A stretch of DNA of 64,000 nt from Ridgeia piscesae. Its lineage: Eukaryota; Annelida; Polychaeta; Sabellida; Siboglinidae. The DNA is taken from the NCBI GenBank assembly GCA_025642075.2, contig JAODUO010001198.1, forward strand, positions 140,001 to 204,000, read 5' to 3'. The notes under the pieces were generated by a model, which had not been told where the DNA came from, made no database searches, and was given only the letters and a program-made list of their open reading frames with translations. Made by a program: the position numbers and the translations under genes. This document shows, piece by piece, positions 26,996 through 41,900 of the stretch; the first letter of the stretch is position 1, and every line of letters begins with the position of its first letter.

Positions 26996-29900
26996 ACTTC
27001 ACACCTGATTCACATAGTTGTATTAACAGAGGTAACATATGGGATATTTTATTCCCTCTTTCGGACTTTTTGTGGACCAATGACTTATATTGCCCCATCT
27101 GATATACACAGACAATGAGAGCTGAATGATGCTCCCTGCTGGTAGATTCAAGATGGCCGCCGAAATCAACCAACAGTCTAACTATAATGATAGTAATAAT
27201 ATTGTTTTTCTATAGCTAATTCCCGCATTATGTAACCAGATGAGGAACAGATTATCTCATGTTGTGTGGGTGCTAGTAGTGTTAATATGTTTACGAATAA
27301 ATCCAACATACACCTAAGAAGGGCAGGTTTCACTCAGATAGATAGGTTCGACTCTCGATAAGCCAAAGGGCTTCCTTGTCCACCTGCCATCTATAGTTGA
27401 TTCTCTAGGTGGCAATCTCGTTAAATCTTGTTGAATCCTGTTCTCTCGCATGTTGCTAGTCGTACCGTACCGTTCGCGGGTTCTTGATGAAGATCTTTGT
27501 CTTTCCGAAGGCGACTTCCTCTTCTGCGACATTCAGGTAGGTGAAGATCTCCTGGACTCCCTTGGCAGGGCTGCCGTACCAGTGGGGCCAGGTCGTCTCT
27601 GACAACATCTTGTAGCGGTACAAGAAGACCTCGTACTTCTGACGGAAGGCGTAGCCTGCGCGCCGCACCCGCACATTCTCCATCAGTCTGAAGCGAAATG
27701 CACCATCAGTCTAGTCATCAAACACACACCAGGGGGCGCCCTGTTTCATTGTAAAGTCACATTATATCCATCAGAATCAGAACCAGGGGGTTTAGAAGGA
27801 GCCTTTACCCCATGGCCGTATAAGCTCTGACAAAACACAACTGCTGTGTCCTCTCATCTGCATATACACATATTCCGTTGTTCAGTGTGTGTACCTTATT
27901 TAATTAATCATGTATATTACATTATTCCAAATATTTTTATTTTTTATTTATATTAGATCATATCAATTATTATCTATCGATTTCAGGGTATTGTATGTTT
28001 TTATTCATTCATTTGATGTAGTAGTATATTTTAACATAATCGTTTGATGCGTGTGAGTGTATTGTCAGTAATTTGTCATGTGAACATACTTGTACGATGA
28101 CTCCACATTACAATGCATTCCAAAGTTTTATTGTAACTGCAGTGAAAACACACAACAATAACGTTGGTCTTATTTCTTCTGATATGTTATAAACTGTACC
28201 TAATTCTGATAGGAGTAAATCCTTGGAACCCAAGCTTGGAAAGAAAGATCACGCCCATCCACATTCTCAATACTTCATAGCTCAGGACTTCACTTTCTAT
28301 TTTCTTTATTTGTCAATTACTTTCATACTGATAAACATTTTAGAAGCTCAATGTACACATACTGGAGATCCCTATCATACACATAATATTGTATTGTATT
28401 TGTTAACATATTTTCTATAATTATTTTAATCACATATTCAATTTTATTTCATCATGTATTTATTTATTTTTATTACCCACTTATTTATTATTTTACTTGT
28501 ACCCCAGAATTGCTTTAGTATTTTTTTAAGTATTGTACTTTTTTAAATTGTATTGTATTTAATGTATACATACGGACTATTTGTCGGAAATAAACATACT
28601 ATTCACTATCTATGCATATTCAGAAGCATAGCAAGACAAAAGACAGCCTAGCAATAGGTACGCCTGAGTTAACAAATACATGGACATGTTTGGTAGAAAA
28701 CACTGAACATCCATTTTGTATTGAAGTTAAGATCTATGAATATTATCTCATAAAACAACATATTTTATGTGAAACACTTGTACTGTTCCTTATATAGAAA
28801 TATGTATCAAAATTATGGTAAGCAAGATTTACATTTACTTTACATTAAGTCACCAGATACATGTCTTGATGGATGGGCAGCCAGAATTATCGTCTGGTAA
28901 GAAACTGAAGATTGGAGACAGATGGCCACATACCCCAAATATCTCACTTGGTGTCTCACAATTGTCTCATCGAACATGTTCGCTTTCTTGAAGTCGTTTG
29001 GCTGTAAACAGATGAAACTACTGAATTACTATCTCATTAAAATCACTCACAATAATTAAACAACTTTCCTTGGATTCCTGACATAATTTCCAATCTGAAT
29101 ACAAAATGCCCTTAAATAATTTTTCCTAGTAAGATCAGAATATGCACAGAGATAATAAGCATGCAGGAAACCAACTCGCGATATAGTGTTAATTCAGACA
29201 TGACCAAAATTATAAGAGATTTCAACATGGCAAACACTATTTAAGCTGTATGCCAACAAACTGGAGCTTTGACCCATTGAAGAGCATTAATTTTTATTTT
29301 GCACACACACAAGTTTGACACAGAATGGGAACATCAATATTAAACACTGAAAAACTTGAATTAGAAACAGGCACAATGCCATCCAAGCAATATTTATGAT
29401 TACACAACTAGTAATTTCTACTCACATCGACGTTTCAGCCTCCATCGACGGCCTTCATCAGTAGAAATTACTAGTTGTGTAATCATAAATATTGCTTGAA
29501 TAAAATATGTCCAACTTGAGGAACATTTTCATGAATAGGTGCAATGCCTAGACGCAGCAGTACGTAAAACACTGACTAAAATGTAGCGCTTTAAAGCGCT
29601 CGTAAAGTGAGGGTGCCATTATTTTTCATTTAATATTATGTTATTATGTCTATAACATGCTGAAGGTTTAATGCCTGTCAAATTGGGTTTAGTTACTTTA
29701 CTAAGCTCGGAACAATGTTCACAGTTTGAAACATTCCACCCGCAACACGTTCAAATGGTAAACAAAACATCCAGTTTCAAAACAAAATTGCAATACTCTT
29801 TGATGTTTTACAGTCAACTAGACTGCCGACTTCCTGTTACAAATTATTGCTCGGCCAATTCAGGGCAGAGGAACTGCACCCTACCTTAAAACGCTGTCTC

Positions 29901-32900
29901 CCTAGCTAAATGACCACCCACCTTGATGCAGCGAATGTAGTTGGGAGACTTTGAGAGGAGGTTCTCCATGAGTTTGCCCACAGACACCTGTCAAGGACAG
30001 AGCATGACATAATGGCTTCATGTTTGACCATTTCAGTGCCAGCAAAAATGTCATCGACATTCAAGGAGAGATTTCAGACTCACACGTCTGCCAAACTAGT
30101 ATTGTTATGCTTTTAATTTATAAATATCACAACATAAGCTGTACATTTCTGAAAGAGCACATTATTTTTTGTTTAATTCCCAAAAATACACTAGTGAGAT
30201 GACACAGCATAATTTACTTGCACTAAAATATACGATTTACCTGTCATCCAACGTGATTTGTGCCATGGTAAATATACATACATGACTTCTTTTGTTACAA
30301 CTTTTGTTTTATTTTCACCGTCTAATAAAGTATGCAAGTCTAAACTTACTTGTAACATAAGCAGCTAAGCATCTCCCTTTTATAACAACTGTTCTCATTG
30401 ACCATACAAACTAGCCAATGCCAGCAGTTGTTGCAAATTTGTATTTGGCGGATGATTCTAATTTTTTGTGCAGTTTCTGTCTTCTGTATATTTATAGACT
30501 ATCTAAGTTCTTCACATCATCAAAGCTAGTTTAAATAATTGTTAATGAGGTATATCAGTGCTGAAGAAAACATATACTTCAATAGTATTTTTCTTACATT
30601 CCTTTTAATCAAGTTGATTACTTTTTCTGACGCTACAGCAAAACGTACATATCTCACTAATTGTCATTCCTAAAATATCTTTCATTTTTTGTTCCATCTA
30701 ATAATTTCCCACGTCACATGATGAAGCAGGATTATAATCGCTGTGAACTGACCTTGAACTGTGACCCTGCTGTTGGGGGTCGTCTCCATATAACCCGAGC
30801 TGGATCGCCTGGATCAATTAGAAATAACATGAAAAACTGAAAACAGAAAAATATTATGATCGTATTGATAACAGATTAACAGTTGAAATCTCACAGCCAA
30901 GGAAAGTCCCATTTGAGACTAGCCTTGATTACACAGGCTCCATGAGGTGGCAGCACTTGTTAGCCCCTCGCATCCGCCTGGGAAATTAATCCTCTGCCAA
31001 TGTTGCCACTAGGGCGGCCGTACCCCAAAATAGGGCAGAGACGCTGATTGGTTCTCAGGCCGAATTTGAAATGAAATTAAATTCAGGATATACTTTCATA
31101 AGACAATACAAGCAAGCAATACAAGACTATTTAAACTATTCAAAATTAAACTGATATTGACAACAACCAAAAACAGAAATACAATCTACTGTTGTTTATG
31201 AAGCAGGAATTATGGCAAGATTAGCATCGATTACCTAGGCTCCTTGAGGTGGTAGCACTTTTAACCCCTCCCATAGATAACATTCAGACACCAGCCAGAC
31301 TATCTTCTCGGCTAAGTTATGCAGCCGAGAATCGGTTAAGATGAAACGTCATTGCCAAGGAAATTTTTGAGACTGGGAAAAAGGTGCCATGACTGTCTTA
31401 GTAAAACCAATTTCCTAAAGTTTCTGGTAAGAAAACAACCTGTGCCCTCAGAGGGTGACCTGTTTAGCAAGGTGGACCATTTCACTAAGGTAAGGGCTCT
31501 TAAGGAAAATTCATAATTAAACCAAGTTGATTATTAAATCATAACAGCTTCTAAAAACACAAGTAGCCACTGTCGTATACCTGAGAACAATATCTCAACC
31601 TAAGTGACCATAAAATGAGTGACTGTACAGTGAGGCTTGAATTTTTAATTGATACGACACTAGAACGATTAGTATCATAAACACAGTAATATTTACACAG
31701 TGATGATGATGAAGCCCGTGAGAAATTTCTCTTTATTTATTACATCGTGAATCAAATATTGGAACACCTTAATGATGTTCTCCTAAGAAGTCCGGTGTCT
31801 TTGGTTCTGCCTATTACAGCGAGGTGAGACAAGCTCTGCCCCTGGAACTGTGAAATCCAGAACACCAGGAAGTTTGAAAATGTTTCCATTTTTAAACTAA
31901 TTTACCCAGAAAATAATCTTGGTGTTTTTCATGCATGCAATTGTTATTAATGTGTAGTTTAATATTTATCTTAGTTTATTAACGCATAGCTTAATCTAAC
32001 TTAGTTTTATTAATGTAAAGTTTCATTTATAGCCGGCACTTTAGGTTATCTTATTTTATTTATCTGTTCAGTAGCTTTAAAACTTATTTAATATAACATA
32101 GGCTTTTATTCAATATTATTTATTCTCGCAAATGTTTTTATTATGTGTCGTAAAACAAATTCCTGATTTTGTAATCACCCGTGACTGGGGCAGTAGTCAC
32201 AGCATTTATTGTGGCTAAATAAAGTATATATTATTATTATTATCACAGCTAGACATCAATAGACTTCCCAGCCTCCACACAACATCTGCATTGGGAACAT
32301 AATGAAAGTAGACCGTCCCAAGACCATCTCCAACACCAGATTTGAACGAGCACCAAAACAAGAAACAACAACATGTCTACCTCACCTTGAGTGAGATGTT
32401 CCTAACCCTAACCCCGCCCTTCTTAGGTATGTGTCGATTTTATTTTTAAATATACTAACACTACTAGCACCTACACAATCAGCTGATAATCTGTCCCATT
32501 CATTTACTGTTCTTTGTCAAAATTAGAACTTTCTAATATCTAGTCTACACTGCTTCTTTGCTAATGTACCGGGTAACTCCATGTCCTCTAGTCCTTCTCT
32601 CTCCCATAACCTAGTAAAATATATTTCTGTCACTATTTTCATACCCATTCGATATTTTAAATACTCCTATCTGAAATATTGAATGGTTATGAAAATATTG
32701 ACAGAAATATTTGTTTCTCGGTTAAGGAAGATAGAAGCAAGAGGGGTTCTGAGTTTGTTTATTTTTAGATACTGCAATTTACCCACAGCACTCCACATTC
32801 AATGGACAAGGCTCGGTAACAAGTACAGAAAGAACAACAACATACCATTAAAAATAATATCTACCTGGACGCCAGAAGGAAAGACAACAATAATGACCAA

Positions 32901-35900
32901 AACCAGCATGACAGTGAAGAGGGACTGAAGATGGCTCGACTTACCTGGGCCACAGGTGTCTGGGGGGCCTGTGTCTGGTGGGATCACGTTTGATCCTTAC
33001 GTGCCATGTGGCATAAAGACGATAAGTCAGTTAGTAAAGGATACTCTCTTGATCCAGTCAAAATGACATTTTAGTTTGTCCAAACATTGTGCGAAACTAA
33101 ACAACAAACTAACATGTCACATGATCACTCGAGAACGTGAATTTACTGGCAAAAATCCAACTAACAAACAAATTAAATTTGGTAGGGACTTTGAGGGAAA
33201 CGGTGTGCATACCTTCCGGGAAGAATTCACGCAAGAGTGGGTTTTCACACTCGTACATCGCTCGGGACAAGTCGCGGAACAAAAGATCGTTGTTTTTGTC
33301 GATGAAGCCATTCACTCGATACAACACCTAGAATAAACAAAACAATTAACAACAATTAACAAAAATTAACAACAATCTGTTTCTCCATCCAGAACCAGTG
33401 AACTGTTAAATTACAGAGGCTTTTAAAAAAACACAAATAGCTACTGCCATATATCTGAGAACAATACCTCTATGACACAACAGCAACAATGTTTCACTGA
33501 CGCGTCATGGAGTTGACAGTTTTCAGGTGTACAAGATCATTGTTAGAGTGAAATTTATTTTAAAGAGCAAAATCGAACTTAAGAGCACTTAACAACAATG
33601 GTGAAATGGGCACCTGGGCTATATGCAAGAAATATTGTTTCCCAGTCACTAAAAAGTGTTGGTGGACACGTGGCTGCGAACTCACATACTTACAGATCAG
33701 TCGAGATGTGTGTTATCACCTAACATAAACCACAAACTTACAATATCAGACGATATCTACGATTTTGGAAGGGGATTGTGTCAACTCCTCTGCAGAGAAT
33801 TAGTAAAAAGAAGTCTGCTGTCTAGAACGTGGGAAAGTTAAACATCAAAGAGTATTGCGGTTAACTCTGCTCACCTTGGTATTATTGCCAATCATTTTTT
33901 TTTTTAAACTGGATGTTTTGATTACCTTTTAAACGAATTACAGGCGGAATCTTTCGAATTGCGAACATTGTTCTGAACTTAATAAAGTAACTAAACACAA
34001 ATTGGCCGACAGTAAACCTTCAACATGTTGTAGTCATTAGAATGTCATATCAAATGAACCATAAAACCTAGAAGCTGACACCCTCACTTTAAGAAGAGAA
34101 AGTTGACTTACAGCCCCAGCGTAGTGGATGAGTTTGAAGGCGTCGTGAGGAAGTGACTTGTCAGACTGTGTCTTGCGACAGCCTCGGCTCTCGTAGTGGG
34201 GATGCTTGCAACACTCCACATTCAACTTGGTGAGGAAGGTCATGTCCGTCACCTTTCCCGGCCTAAGACACTCGTCGTCCAGCATGGCTAGGATGCCTTC
34301 ATTGTTCTAACACAAGAAACAAGTCACTGGTGGTCACTCTTGTTCAACATTATCTTAATTCTAGAGCTACTAGTGTATACACTTTTTGTATATTTTAAGT
34401 TATTTTATGGAGTCTTAGCTACGGATTTAACAAAGTTTTTAACATATTTTGGACATTTACAAACACTAATTTGTTTTTTATAATAATTTTAATCATTTAA
34501 TTATTTATTTGCCCAATTACTTATTTATTTATTTTATATATTTATTCACTTACTTACTCTGCTCACCACAGTGGGCTAGACATGGAACGGCACAAGTGAA
34601 GCAGACATGATTTAGTTCATCATGACTGTAACATGAAAGTGCAATTACTAATAATAGTTCTGGTTGATTCTAGCACTTAACAGGGTTTTATTAACTGACT
34701 AGTCTGTATATAATTTGATTATGACGTTATGATCTTATGAGGTCTCACTGAATTTTTCAATCTTTTTGAGTAGGCATGGATAGTCTCTATAATAATATAC
34801 TAATAATATGAACATTTATAAAGTGCCATAAATCTAGAAATATCCATTCGGAGGTGCTGTACATGAGTATGTATACATGTGTCGTAGAATTATAATATTA
34901 AGTCTGTTAAGGTAAATAAAATACATAAAATATGTATAAAAAGTAAAAGTAATAAATAATAAAATAAATAAGTTAGCTAAAGATAATTATTAAAATAAAT
35001 GGTATATTGATAATAAAATATGACAGCGATAAGTCTCGACGACAGAGACTATGAGACATGTGCTATGCTTAGCAAGAGATCTAGATATTGGCTAGCACAC
35101 ACGGTGATGGAGTGGGTGCCTGATGGTAACATGATGAGAGGATGGCCAACTAAAACCTGATGCAAGACGATTAATGATGATATAGCAGAAATGAAATTAC
35201 CTGGAATTAAGCCTAAGAAATTGTGAAAGGTCTTAGGTGATTACCTGGTACCTCCAAACAACCCAAACTTGGGCTAACGCAGGAGTTGTTCTTCTGTAGA
35301 ATTTGTGAGTCCACTATAGGTTACACATTTACCCCCTGTATGGGATCTTTTACTTCCACTGGCATAGACACCAGATAGAAGGGACCACCGGCTTTTAGTG
35401 TCTCTTCCGAAAGACACAGGCAAATGTGGGGTGAAGAAATTGCCTAAGTTTCGAAACGGCGGTAGGTGGGATTGAACCACCGTCCCCTCGATTGACAGCC
35501 CGGCGCTCTACCACATGACCACCGCTCCCCACTATGAAAGATCAGACTAGTTGGAGACGGCTCATCACCCAATGACCCAGAAGGAACAGAAGGAAGTAAG
35601 TCTAAGTCTAGGTACCTTTTCGATGAGTTCACAGATGACTGCGTTGTTGAAATAATCGACACTGATCCACTCAATGCCCTGCAACAAAACAACAGAAACT
35701 GGTTAGTAAAACCACCTAAATATACATCAAGCCGAGAGAATGAATTAACACACAGCGTAGATTTCTTTTTGAAGACATCTACCAAAAACGTTTATGAAAT
35801 TCAATGCTTCACCAACATTTGGACACAGTGCTCAGGAAATTATTTCTATGACTTTGTTCTTTTTCTGCTTGCCAGATGGCATGACAAGCAGGCAGGATAT

Positions 35901-38900
35901 CAATCCAGCCACGCATGAAATGGTCTATTTGTCACCCAATCCAGCAAGCAGAAGTACCTAGACACAGAATTAAGTTCCTGAAAAAAGCAAACGACAGTTA
36001 CTGAAATTATGACATGAATTCCTATAAATCGGCTGCATGAAAAGACAATCGATACAGATTTAGTATCCCCACCTCAGTTTACATTAAAGTTTGTTTTCTT
36101 ATGTTAACTGATGTATCACAAAATTATGTAAACCAGCAAAATAACCAATATCCAAAATTATACAAATCTGGTAAATACGCAGAGAAATAGAGTTAACATC
36201 TATAAAATTGTTATAAAACAGTATTTCTCTCTCTGTTAGTGCAAAGGTGACTGGTAAATCAGAACAATTCTGTTTGCACCAAAAGATGGGTAATACAGAA
36301 ATGGTGAAGGAGAACAAGAGTTGGGAGAACAAACTATTGTAAGGAGACCACAAGTGGTAGGAAGGAGGAGGAGGAGGAGGAGGAGGAGGAGGAGGCTGCT
36401 GCAGAGATGTGGTGATGATAACATAGAAGATGATGAGAAAGCTGAAGACAGCCATATAGACTGGAGAAGATAATATGGAAATAAAAGAATTAACGACACA
36501 AGAAACCAGGAGACTGAGAGGAGATCAGATAGAAGTGTTTAAAATATTAAATGGGTATGAAAATATTGACAGAAATATTTTATTCTTGGTTACGGAAGAG
36601 AGAAGGACTAGAGGACATGGAGTTACATTAGCAAAGAAGCAGTGTAGACTAGATATTAGAAAACTCTAATTTTCACAAACAACAGTAAATGAATGGAACA
36701 GATTATCAGCTGATTGTGTAGGTGCTAGTAGTGTTAATGTTTAAAAATAAAATCGACATATACCTAAGAAGGGCGGGGTACATTTAGACAAATAGGTTGG
36801 ACTCTTCATAAGCCAATGGGCTTCCTTGTCCAACGGAGATGACTGACCTCAGAGATGTATTCCTCTTGCTCCTCCTTCAAGGTGAGCTCTATGAAGATCT
36901 GCTGCAGCTTCTCGTTGCAGTAGTTGATGATGAACTGCTCAAAGCTGTTGTGCTGTAACAGAAACACATCTTTTATTTCATGCTTCTTCCACCATCAGAC
37001 TTAATGTACATGTTCCAAATAAGGAGGGATCTTTCCATAAAGAGCAAAACATTATACGGGAATAGCAAAAACAAAAGAAGCTGAAATAATTGTCAAGGTA
37101 AGAAACAATGCATTCTCTGTTAAGTTTAAGATTCATCGCGAATTTTATTTCATAACTATGCTATCATAAAATTGTTCAGACATGTTCTCAGTCACCCTAA
37201 AATCTAAAAAAAAATTATTCTTTTTTCCGAACATCTGTTACTTTGCCCAAGTACCTACAATGGATAACGTAAACTAACACATTTTTATACTGGACGCTTT
37301 TCGCCAGCTACCTCGGTAACCTTTTAATTATTTTAGATGTATAAATACATTCAGTCACTACAATAAGTCAAACCCAACAGATCTTAAAAAAGATGCAGTG
37401 GCAAACAATTACGGCATGTGTATTGTATTGATGGTTCATTACGTCAGTGACCCTGCTGTGTGTCCCACCTCCATTTTGTCATCACCTGCGAAATCATTTT
37501 CAGACAAATCCCAAAGCTGTGTGTATTCCAATCTATTCAGCCTTGAGAGTCACAGGAGTAATCAGCATCTGTGCCGAGAGTTAAATCAATCAACTGGTGC
37601 CGCAATGATTTATCGTCTCACGAGCGAGACAACAGCCTTGGGAATACAATCAGTTTCACTTACTTCAAATATTTCAAATCCATAGATGTCGAGGACACCC
37701 ATTGATTTTTGCCGTCCTGTCTTCGTTACCTGTTGTCAACAAACACTTATCTTGGTTACCATGTTCACACTGGCTTGGTGGAACAGACTGTGAACATTAC
37801 ATGTTTAGTTTTTGTTAAGTTATCATGTTCACACTGTCTTGGTGGAACAGACTGTGAACAGTATGTGTTTTGTCCTGTCCTGTCCTGTCCTGTCCTGTCC
37901 TGTCCTGTCCTGTCCTGTCCTGTCCTGTCCTGTCCTGTCCTGTCCTGTCCTGTCCTGTCCTGTCCTGTCCTGTCCTGTTCTGTTAGTTCGTGCAGCATAA
38001 CAAATTGAATTACTTTTATTGGTGCTATTACAATTTGGATGTATAAAACTATGATATTGTACATGTACAATGATTAGTTTGTTGGATGAATATAGAGTCA
38101 AATGTTTGGTATAAATAATGATTAGTTTGGCAGAATAAAGAGTAAATTATAAATAATGAAGTATAAATAATAAAGTATAAATAAGATTTATAAATACTGT
38201 GTATATGTTTAATTTTTGAAATATAAGGTGATATTGAATTTTTTTAAATCAAAAGTATTACTTTTTTCGGCAAACTTATCATGTAATAACATCTGCAACA
38301 TTTGCAACCAGAAATAACAGTCTACACCTTTACCTATCTTCACATCAACTCAACACAGATCACACAAAAAGGGTGTGATTCTGCTCGATTTATCATTTCG
38401 CTGTAATCTCTTAACAACATTCCCGCATTCCATAACCATAATTGAATGCTACCGATATACGATCCAAGGTGAAATTGACTCAACACGTGCCCAGTACCCA
38501 CTGTGTTATTTGAAGTAATTTAGTAATAGCTACGGCAAACGTGATTGCCATCTGTCACGTCTCAGTACGGCTTAATCCACTTGTCCAGGCCGATATTAAG
38601 CAAACAATCAGCTATAATCAATACCCGACCGCGGAATTACTAAGGCTTAATCTGTTTAACGAAAGTGTTACCCAGATCCACTTTTCAACCAAATCCGCAC
38701 ATTGCAATGTCAACACCTGCAATGACTCATCACAGGCAACACGTAACCATGGTAACTAGCCTACACTAACAAACACGTGTAACGTGGTGCCCCCTAGAGA
38801 GTGGCTCACCGATTGTAGGTAACACAACAAGCATGTAAGTTAACAAAACTAAATAGTAACCATTTCGTTTTCATTACAATAATTAAGTAGTTTTTAATGT

Positions 38901-41900
38901 AACTGGCATGTAATGGAGTACAATTTTAATTAAGTACTTTTACCAGTAACGAAGCAGCTTTTATCTAAACTAACAACACTTTGCTCCGTTACTTTCATTT
39001 ACTCCGCAGAATATTTTCATTACAATACTTCCATGTCTAGTCACCACAGGGGTCCTATCGCCATGTGAAAATCTATTAATAGTATTCAAACAGGGTGACT
39101 CATCGGTCAGGTGACAATCACATTTGCATACTAACTAGTTATTTTATTTTACTGACTGTTACTGAGTTATGGTTCATTTAATGTAACAAAGCCGTTTTAT
39201 TATCTCATTTTGTGCCAACCGTAACGTTGAAATTAAAATTCTACTTCTACTTTTAGTCTTACTTCAAGTACTTTTAAAAGCTACTTCTACTTCGTACTCC
39301 AGTAAGACTTTATTCTATATACTTCTACTTACTTAGCTTTGAGGTGAATTGCTTGTACTTTTACTGAAGTACAAAACATAAAAGTACTTCAGACTGCTGG
39401 TGCATCAAAACCAACGATCTGAGGAAGCGAATGAATACAGAAAAAGACCAGAACATCTTATCGCCTGAGGACTGACATTGTCAGCCTGTCCCCAAAGTTA
39501 GCACATTGATGTAAAGGTGTATATTTACCTTGATACTCTCGTTGATTCTTCTGACAAGCCACGTGAACAGTCGACTGTAGAGAGCCTTGCATAAGGCATC
39601 CCGGGCATATGATGCCTGGCAACAAAAATCAACAATTTAAATAATAATAATGTAATAATAAAATATAGCGCAGTAAATCCTGGTTACCATATCCGTTACC
39701 ATGTTACAAAAAAAAAATAGCCCTACAAATTCAAGATTATAAAAATGTGGCATCAACTGTCCAATTAAATTATCAAGTAGGAGTAAACTTAAAAAATACA
39801 ACAATGTAAAATATTTAAAACATCATAGAATAAAAACAAGTAGGTAAATAAATAAATATAGTTCTTTAAAAAGTCAAGTCGAGCGACAACATTGAATGAA
39901 AGTGAAAGCCTGAAATAATTAAATTCGGTAAACATTTCAACAGACAGCATTGGAACCCTGCCAGTAAGACTCTGTGTAAACCCGCATAATTATTTTAGCA
40001 ACTCTGTCATTTAGAGATATAGATACGTGTCAGTGTGTCACTGCAGTTTAGTGGCCTTTCCAATTTTTATTTATTTTCTGATGAAGGTCGGTGGGTGGGC
40101 GGGTGACATCGGTCCAGGCCAATTTTTCATTATTGTAATTTTTTTATTTACCAAGCCCCTTAAGAACATAATAATTAATCAATGTACAACAATTAAGAAG
40201 CGCCCTTCCTTTAATGCTGCACCTACTGTGGGGCCTGGGGACACCTACCTCAGTGGCGCTGAGATCAGCCTTCACCTTGTCTTTCCCTGTATTGACAACC
40301 CGCTCCGTGAGAGCCTTGGTGAGCTGTGACGATGAGCAACCGAGCAGCTCGCTCACCTCCTCCAATTCTGATAATCGGTCACATGACTTTGTTAACAACA
40401 TACCAAGTTTTGATCATCTGGTAAAGGTAAGTAAAAGGTAAGTTTTTATAGAGCGCTGCACCCAATCCTCAGGTTTGCTCGAAGTGCTGTACACTTTACT
40501 CCCTGGCAGACATGTTCAACCGAAAACCATCTCCACTGCTCTAGGAAGCATTCAGCCATGTTGCAATTAATGCACAAAGACTATTTGTACACATTTATAC
40601 ACCACTGCCAGGTACTCATTCATACAGCTGAGTGAGAACTGGAACAATATTGTAAACAGACATGCCAAAGGTTCCAGGGAGATGATGGCCAGTGAGATGA
40701 TGGCCAGTGAGATGATGGCCAGTGAGATGATGGCCAGTGAGATGATGGCCAGTGAGATGATGGCCAGTGAGATGATGGCCAGAGAGATGATGGCCAGTGA
40801 GATGATGGCCAGTGAGATGATGGCCAGTGAGATGATGGCCAGTGAGATGATGGCCAGTGAGATGATGGCCAGTGAGATGATGGCCAGTGAGATGATGGCC
40901 AGTGAGATGATGGCCAGGGAGATGATGGCCAGTGAGATGATGGCCAGAGAGATGATGGCCAGTGAGATGATGGCCAGAGAGATGATGGCCAGTGAGATGA
41001 TGGCCAGTGAGATGATGGCCAGTGAGATGATGGCCAGTGAGATGATGGCCAGTGAGATGATGGCCAGTGAGATGATGGCCAGGGAGATGATGGCCAGTGA
41101 GATGATGGCCAGATGAGATGATGGCCAGTGAGATGATGGCCAGTGAGATAATGGCCAGTGAGATGATGGCCAAGAGATGATGGCCAGTGAGATGATGGCC
41201 AGTGAGATGATGGGCCAGTGAGATGATGGCCAGGGAGATGATGGCCAGGAGATGATGGCCAGTGAGATGATGGCCAGTGAGATAATGGCCAGTGAGATAA
41301 TGGCCATGAGATGATGGCCAGTGAGATGATGGCCAGTGAGATGATGGCCAGTGAGATGATGGCCAGTGAGATGATGGCCAGTGAGATGATGGCCAGTGAG
41401 ATGATGGCCAGTGAGATGATGGCCAGTGAGATGATGGCCAGTGAGATGATGGCCAGTGAGATGATGGCCAGAGAGATGATGGCCAGTGAGATGATGGCCA
41501 GTGAGATGATGGCCAGTGAGATGGCCAGTGAGATAATGGCCAGTGAGATGATGGCCAGTGAGATGATGGCCAGGAGATGATGGCCAGTGAGATGATGGCC
41601 AGTGAGATGATGGCCAGTGAGATAATGGCCAGTGAGATAATGGCCAGTGAGATATGGCCAGTGAGATAGAATGAGCCAGTGAGATATGGCCAATGAGATG
41701 ATGGCCAGTGAGATAATGGCCAGTGAGATGATGGCCAGTGAGATAATGGCCAGTGAGATGATGGCCAGGGAGATGATGGAACCAGTGAGATGATGGCCAG
41801 TGAGATGATGGCCAGTGAGATGATGGCCAGTGAGATAATGGCCAGTGAGATGATGGCCAGGAGATGATGGCCAGTGAGATGATGGCCAGTGAGATAATGG

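Noticed and set aside
32400..32416. Telomere-like CCTAACCCTAACCC
   Set aside because: Only about two units, inside a LINE 3' tail; chance or element sequence.
32947..33000. Extra Myo1b exon between exons 16 and 17
   Set aside because: It has a GTAAGT donor and an open frame, but the 3' splice site is weak, the residues ([11 protein letters not shown]) have no counterpart, and exons 16 and 17 join in phase without it.
35444..35530. tRNA-Asp gene
   Set aside because: tRNA-like boxes are present, but the sequence continues into a SINE central domain, so it is the head of a SINE.
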